NCBI GenBank assembly: GCA_905214875.1
Contig: CAJMNR010000038.1
Span: 1-34,369, forward strand
DNA length: 34,369 nucleotides
Reading direction: 5' to 3'
DNA from: an uncultured bacterium
Lineage (GTDB): Bacteria; Bacillota; Clostridia; Lachnospirales; Lachnospiraceae
The position numbers were made by a program, and so were the translations under genes. The first letter of the stretch is position 1. Every line of letters begins with the position of its first letter. This document shows, one piece after another, positions 30,906 to 34,369 of the stretch. The notes beneath the pieces were generated by a model. The model was not told the DNA's origin. It searched no databases and saw nothing but the letters and a program-made list of their open reading frames with translations.

Positions 30906-31226
30906 TTAATTGACTGTTGGTAAATGGCTTAAATTATTCTCTTCGCTAGAGTCTGGAAGAGATTTTAAATATTCCGTATTATTTCGGTGTGCTACGCCAA
31001 CTCCACGGATTTGTCCGTCTTTGGCGAGGGCAACGCCTTCTTCTTTGGATACGATATTGCCGTCAGAAAGCTGATAGCCAGTAACTTTGCCACTGTGTTT
31101 GACGAGACCAACGATGTCTTTGGCATTGTTGTCTGGTGTAGGAATTACATCTAAAGCAGCCATAGCTAATGTGCTTCCGTTTATTTCATTTTTGTCATTC
31201 ATTTGATTTGAACTATTGGTAATCAC
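30906..31226 (-). CDS. DUF3892-containing protein
   Basis: This 106-residue protein has a DUF3892-like region at about 35-104: IVGLVKHSGKVTGYQLSDG, then IVSKEEGVALAKDG, then IRGVGVAHRNNTEYLKSLPD, then NNLSHLPT. The Asn- and Thr-rich first 30 residues vary in the family. It is soluble with no signal. The start is GTG 31226, with AAAGGAG 8 nt upstream. Its 3' end lies 13 nt from the GNAT remnant. The function of the family is unknown; members are small proteins common in Firmicutes. It is divergent from araR. Confidence 0.85.
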   Translation of the reverse strand: MITNSSNQMNDKNEINGSTLAMAALDVIPTPDNNAKDIVGLVKHSGKVTGYQLSDGNIVSKEEGVALAKDGQIRGVGVAHRNNTEYLKSLPDSSEENNLSHLPTVN

Positions 31227-31317
31227 AGCAATGTCTCCTTTCCTTGTATAGTATTAGTATGAAATGTTGAGAAAATGAATATTCAGTTTTCTAAATGAAT
31301 TTTTTGGCAGAATTAAT

Positions 31318-31345
31318 TTGAAATCTAAATGTTTAATGGTAGAAT
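31318..31345 (+). promoter_or_regulatory. Promoter of araR
   Basis: TTGAAA and TAGAAT have a 16-nt spacer. The predicted transcription start (about 31352) is just before the ATG at 31355, which makes that ATG an unlikely start and favours 31391. Confidence 0.6.
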
Positions 31346-31390
31346 ATGTAGTAAATGAGAAGAGTTAATATAGAAAGGCAAGCAAAGCGA

Positions 31391-32491
31391 ATGATGGATG
31401 AGGAAAAGGGGAAAAAAAGCAAGTATTATGAATTGATGGAAGAATTAAAGCAGCGAATTATCGATGGTGTATACAAGCCGGGAGAAAAGCTACCATCAGA
31501 AAATGAGTTGTCAAGTACGTATCATGTAAGCCGCCAGACTGTTCGTAAGGCAATTGAGATACTGACAAATGCAGGATATGTCTATGCGGAACACGGTCGA
31601 GGAACGTTTTGTTCTGAACTTGTTCGGCATACGAAGCAGTCCCATAACATTGCAGTAGTGACTACGTATTTATCCGATTACATATTTCCAAGGGTCATTA
31701 AAGGAATAGATGAAGTATTTACGGAACAAGGATACAGCATTATATTAAAGAATACGAATAACTCCAGGACCAATGAGGCGAGATGCTTAGAGGAGTTATT
31801 GAAAAAAGATATTGATGGAATGATTATAGAGCCGAGTAAGAGCCAGATCTTTTGTCGACATACGAACTTGTATAAGCAGATGGATGAATATCAGATTCCG
31901 TATGTATTTATCCAAGGTTCCTTTATGCAGATGGACGGAAAGCCTAAAGTGCTTCTTGACGATGTAAAAGGTGGCTATCTTGTCACAAAGCATTTGATCG
32001 ATCTTGGACATAAGCACATTGTCGGTGTATTTAAGGCAGATGATTCCCAAGGACAAAATCGTCATAGAGGGTATGTGAGGGCGCTTCAGGAAGCAGGCTT
32101 GATGTATGACCCGGACAATGTGATTTGGTTTTACACTGAAGATAGGAAAGTGCATCCGTATGGATGTATTCTTCAGATGATTAAGGAGAATCGGGAAATT
32201 GATGGTATAGTATGCTATAATGACCAGATTGCCATGGAAGTCTTGAAAGCACTTGAAAAGGCAGGAAAAAAAGTTCCGGAAGATATTTCGTTAACGGGAT
32301 ATGATAATTCCTATTTGGCACGAGGACCGCTTTATAGCCTGACTACCGTGTCACATCCTCAAGAGGAGCTTGGAAAGATAGCAGCAGAGTTGTTGTTACA
32401 TTTAATTCAGTCTCCAGATTCGGTTAAGGAAAAGACGATCTTGATTGAACCAAAGTTGGTGGAAGGAACGTCTTGTAAAAGGCGGGAGTAG
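31391..32491 (+). CDS. araR: AraR-type arabinose repressor (GntR HTH plus LacI-like sensor)
   Basis: This protein of about 366 residues has a GntR-type winged HTH at the start (YYELMEELKQRIIDGVYKPGEKLPSENELSSTYHVSRQTVRKAIEIL) joined to a LacI/GalR-like sugar-binding domain (about 85-360). The second part has VFIQGSF, LLDDVKGGYLVTKHLIDLGHKHIVGVF, DGIVCYNDQIAMEVLKAL and ISLTGYDN. This chimera is diagnostic of AraR of Bacillus and Clostridia, which represses ara genes until arabinose binds. The start is ATG 31391, with GAAAGG about 12 nt upstream; ATG 31355 lies at the transcription start. The araA gene follows 294 nt later, with a candidate operator before it. Confidence 0.9.
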   Translation: MMDEEKGKKSKYYELMEELKQRIIDGVYKPGEKLPSENELSSTYHVSRQTVRKAIEILTNAGYVYAEHGRGTFCSELVRHTKQSHNIAVVTTYLSDYIFPRVIKGIDEVFTEQGYSIILKNTNNSRTNEARCLEELLKKDIDGMIIEPSKSQIFCRHTNLYKQMDEYQIPYVFIQGSFMQMDGKPKVLLDDVKGGYLVTKHLIDLGHKHIVGVFKADDSQGQNRHRGYVRALQEAGLMYDPDNVIWFYTEDRKVHPYGCILQMIKENREIDGIVCYNDQIAMEVLKALEKAGKKVPEDISLTGYDNSYLARGPLYSLTTVSHPQEELGKIAAELLLHLIQSPDSVKEKTILIEPKLVEGTSCKRRE

Positions 32492-32492
32492 C

Positions 32493-32575
32493 AATTAGCG
32501 CTCGCTTGTGCAAGCCTAAAAAACAGGCCTACTCGCGCTAATTCGGCAGACGAAAAGCGCGGTTTACGCCTGCCG
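32493..32575. repeat. Two nested inverted repeats after araR
   Basis: AATTAGCGC (32493-32501) pairs with GCGCTAATT (32535-32543), enclosing GCTTG/CAAGC and GCCT/AGGC. Next, CGGCAG (32544-32549) pairs with CTGCCG (32570-32575), enclosing GCG/CGC. It is richer in GC than its surroundings and starts 1 nt past the araR stop. It lacks a T-run, so it is probably not a simple terminator; a dispersed intergenic repeat is likely. Confidence 0.65.
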
Positions 32576-32633
32576 ATGAAATTTCCCCCAAGAAAAGCTA
32601 CGTAGAATAAAAGTTTTTAGTTGTCTATAGTTT

Positions 32634-32669
32634 AAACAGCAAACATGTTATGTGTGTGCTGTTTTTTTT
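32634..32669 (+). terminator. Intrinsic terminator upstream of araA
   Basis: AACAGC plus ACAT pairs with ATGT plus GCTGTT around a GTT loop, with a bulge on the right side, before eight T. It separates the araR and araA transcripts. Confidence 0.7.
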
Positions 32670-32699
32670 ATGGATTTCTAAAAATGTTTGCTCTTATCC

Positions 32700-32738
32700 T
32701 ATAAAAAAACAACTTGTACAGACGTGCATACAAGTTGT
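32700..32738 (+). promoter_or_regulatory. araA -10 region and candidate AraR operator
   Basis: TATAAA (32700-32705) is a likely -10 box with a weak -35. The perfect inverted repeat ACAACTTGTA (32709-32718) / TACAAGTTGT (32729-32738) covers the expected transcription start. Its TTGTA/TACAA half-sites are those of Bacillus AraR boxes, though spaced wider. Confidence 0.55.
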
Positions 32739-32785
32739 AAAATTTAAACAGTAAGAAGCTTGAAAAATTTGGAGGAGGGAACATT

Positions 32786-34282
32786 ATGGAGTTACAAAAA
32801 AAATATAAATTTTGGTTCTGCACGGGGTCACAGGACTTATATGGGGAGGAATGTTTAAAGAAAGTAGCAGAGCATGCAAGAATTATGGTGGATGGGATGA
32901 ACCAATCAGGAATACTGCCATTTGAAGTAGTATGGAAACCAACGTTAATTACCAATGCCTTAATCAGACAGACATTTAATGAAGCGAACAATGACGAAGA
33001 ATGTGCCGGCATCATTACATGGATGCATACATTTTCACCAGCAAAATCCTGGATTTTAGGATTAAAAGAATATCGTAAGCCATTGTTACATTTACATACA
33101 CAATTCAATGAAGAACTTCCTTATGACACCATTGATATGGATTTCATGAATGAAAACCAGTCAGCACATGGTGACAGGGAATATGGACATATCGTAAGCC
33201 GTATGGGAATCGAGCGAAAAGTCGTAGTGGGGCACTGGACGGATGAGGCGGTCTTACAAAGAATCGCTTCCTGGATGCGTACTGCAATCGGTATCGTGGA
33301 AAGTAGCCATATCCGCGTAATGCGTGTTGCCGATAACATGCGTAATGTGGCAGTAACCGAGGGCGATAAGGTAGAAGCGCAGATTAAGTTTGGCTGGGAA
33401 GTGGATGCTTATCCAGTGAATGAAATCGCTGATTGTGTGGCAAGTGTTTCTGAATCAGATACCAATGCACTGACGGATGAATACTACGACAAGTATGACA
33501 TTTTGTTAGAAGGAAGAGATGCCTTGGAGTTTCGTAAGCATGTAGCTGTTCAGGCACAGATCGAACTTGGATTTGAACGGTTCTTAAAGGAAAAGAACTA
33601 TCAAGCAATCGTAACACATTTTGATGACCTTGGAGCATTAAAACAGCTTCCAGGACTTGCAATCCAGAGACTGATGGAAAAAGGATATGGCTTTGGTGCA
33701 GAGGGAGACTGGAAAGTGGCAGCAATGGTACGTCTTATGAAAGTCATGACTGCCGGAATGAAAGATGCAAAAGGAACTTCCATGATGGAAGATTATACAT
33801 ACAACTTAGTAAAAGGAAAAGAAGGCATCTTAGAAGCCCATATGCTAGAAGTTTGTCCTTCCATTGCAGATGGCAAGGTTAGCATTAAGTGTCAGCCACT
33901 TTCTATGGGCAATCGTGAAGACCCTGCCCGACTTGTATTTACAAGCAAAGAAGGTAAAGGAATTGCTACCTCCTTGATTGATTTAGGTGGTCGTTTCCGT
34001 TTGATTATTAATGATGTAAATTGCAAGAAGACAGAAAAGCCAATGCCTAAATTGCCAACGGCTACGAACTTCTGGACACCAGAACCAGAACTTTATACAG
34101 GAGCAGAGGCTTGGATTATCGCAGGTGGAGCGCATCATACGGCATTTACTTATGACTTAACTGCAGAGCAGATGGGTGACTGGGCAAATGCGATGGGAAT
34201 CGAAGCCGTTTATATTGATAAAGATACGACGATTCGTGAGTTTAAGAAAACGCTTATGTTAGGTGATATTGTATATCGTTAG
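32786..34282 (+). CDS. araA: L-arabinose isomerase
   Basis: This 498-residue enzyme converts L-arabinose to L-ribulose in the cytoplasm with Mn2+. It starts FWFCTGSQDLYG, as the family does. The metal-binding residues are in place: Glu at 306 (FGAEGDWK), Glu at about 335 (MMEDYTY), His at about 352 (EAHMLEVCP) and His at about 450 (GGAHHTAFT). GGAGGAGGGAAC precedes the ATG. The araR gene lies directly upstream, and another ORF begins 17 nt past the stop, so an ara operon is likely to continue beyond the window. Confidence 0.98.
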   Translation: MELQKKYKFWFCTGSQDLYGEECLKKVAEHARIMVDGMNQSGILPFEVVWKPTLITNALIRQTFNEANNDEECAGIITWMHTFSPAKSWILGLKEYRKPLLHLHTQFNEELPYDTIDMDFMNENQSAHGDREYGHIVSRMGIERKVVVGHWTDEAVLQRIASWMRTAIGIVESSHIRVMRVADNMRNVAVTEGDKVEAQIKFGWEVDAYPVNEIADCVASVSESDTNALTDEYYDKYDILLEGRDALEFRKHVAVQAQIELGFERFLKEKNYQAIVTHFDDLGALKQLPGLAIQRLMEKGYGFGAEGDWKVAAMVRLMKVMTAGMKDAKGTSMMEDYTYNLVKGKEGILEAHMLEVCPSIADGKVSIKCQPLSMGNREDPARLVFTSKEGKGIATSLIDLGGRFRLIINDVNCKKTEKPMPKLPTATNFWTPEPELYTGAEAWIIAGGAHHTAFTYDLTAEQMGDWANAMGIEAVYIDKDTTIREFKKTLMLGDIVYR

Positions 34283-34299
34283 TTGGAAGGAGAAGAGTT

Positions 34300-34369
34300 A
34301 TGGGGAAGAAGTATAATATGAAAGCTTGGCAGCATCATAGTTGCCGTCACGAATGCTTTGCTTGCCGGC
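34300..34369 (+). CDS. Start of a further ORF, truncated by the window end
   Basis: ATG 34300 follows GGAAGGAGAAGAGTT, a good Shine-Dalgarno, 17 nt after araA. Only about 23 codons are present (MGKKYNMKAWQHHSC...), too few to recognise; the His/Cys-rich reading looks odd, and a frameshift or the wrong start is possible. By context araB, araD or another sugar gene is expected, but the sequence does not show it. Confidence 0.4.
   Translation, partial: MGKKYNMKAWQHHSCRHECFACR

Noticed and set aside
32668..33108. Minus-strand ORF of 146 codons before and within araA
   Set aside because: It overlaps the strongly conserved araA frame and its regulatory region.

Overview
The window looks like chromosomal DNA of a low-GC, Gram-positive anaerobe of the class Clostridia, most likely Lachnospiraceae or a close relative. 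This rests on AT-rich intergenic DNA, strong Shine-Dalgarno sites, sigma-A type promoters, many hairpin-plus-T-run terminators, a fused PurL/PurQ of about 1250 residues, a short ThiC, secreted pectate lyase and arabinose genes. No database search was possible, so the taxonomic call is an inference. I see no phage, insertion sequence, CRISPR or integrase.

Layout. 1-314: an 85-bp direct repeat with a perfect hairpin, then a terminator. 315-1366 (minus): azlD and azlC, branched-chain amino-acid export. 1549-2565: an orphan FHA-domain protein. 2649-3536 (minus): a LysR regulator. 3893-6495: two tandem PrsA/SurA-like foldase proteins, one a lipoprotein and one membrane-anchored. 6756-10511: purL. 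10627-11499: an AraC regulator. 11788-12609: a nitroreductase-like protein. 12758-13676: tRNA-Gly(GCC), then a TruA-like protein lacking the catalytic aspartate. 13803-16019: a membrane protein, an unknown exported protein and a nitroreductase. 16142-17764: a MurJ/SpoVB-type flippase. 17999-20032: a secreted PL1 pectate lyase with twenty VEPT repeats. 20163-23788: a divergent TetR/YhgE pair with a palindrome over the yhgE -35 box. 23963-25286: a second tRNA-Gly, a small unknown protein and a HAD hydrolase. 25371-26961: a TPP riboswitch with terminator, then thiC. 27055-28194: an AraC regulator. 28259-28418: a possible small RNA. 28598-29190: a third tRNA-Gly, a small HTH protein and a small hydrophilic protein. 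29323-30419: a divergent Lrp/isochorismatase pair. 30468-31226: a doubtful ORF, a 3' remnant of a GNAT acetyltransferase and a DUF3892 protein. 31391-34369: araR, a structured intergenic region, araA and the start of another possible gene.

Working together. Pectate lyase, AraR and AraA fit use of pectin and its arabinan side chains. Most transcription units are short, each with its own promoter and terminator, and several regulators sit divergently beside their likely targets. The features most worth following are the TruA-like protein with Glu for Asp, three identical tRNA-Gly genes each followed within about 100 bp by a terminator and then an unrelated gene, a recurrent motif just after terminators, and several structured intergenic elements.
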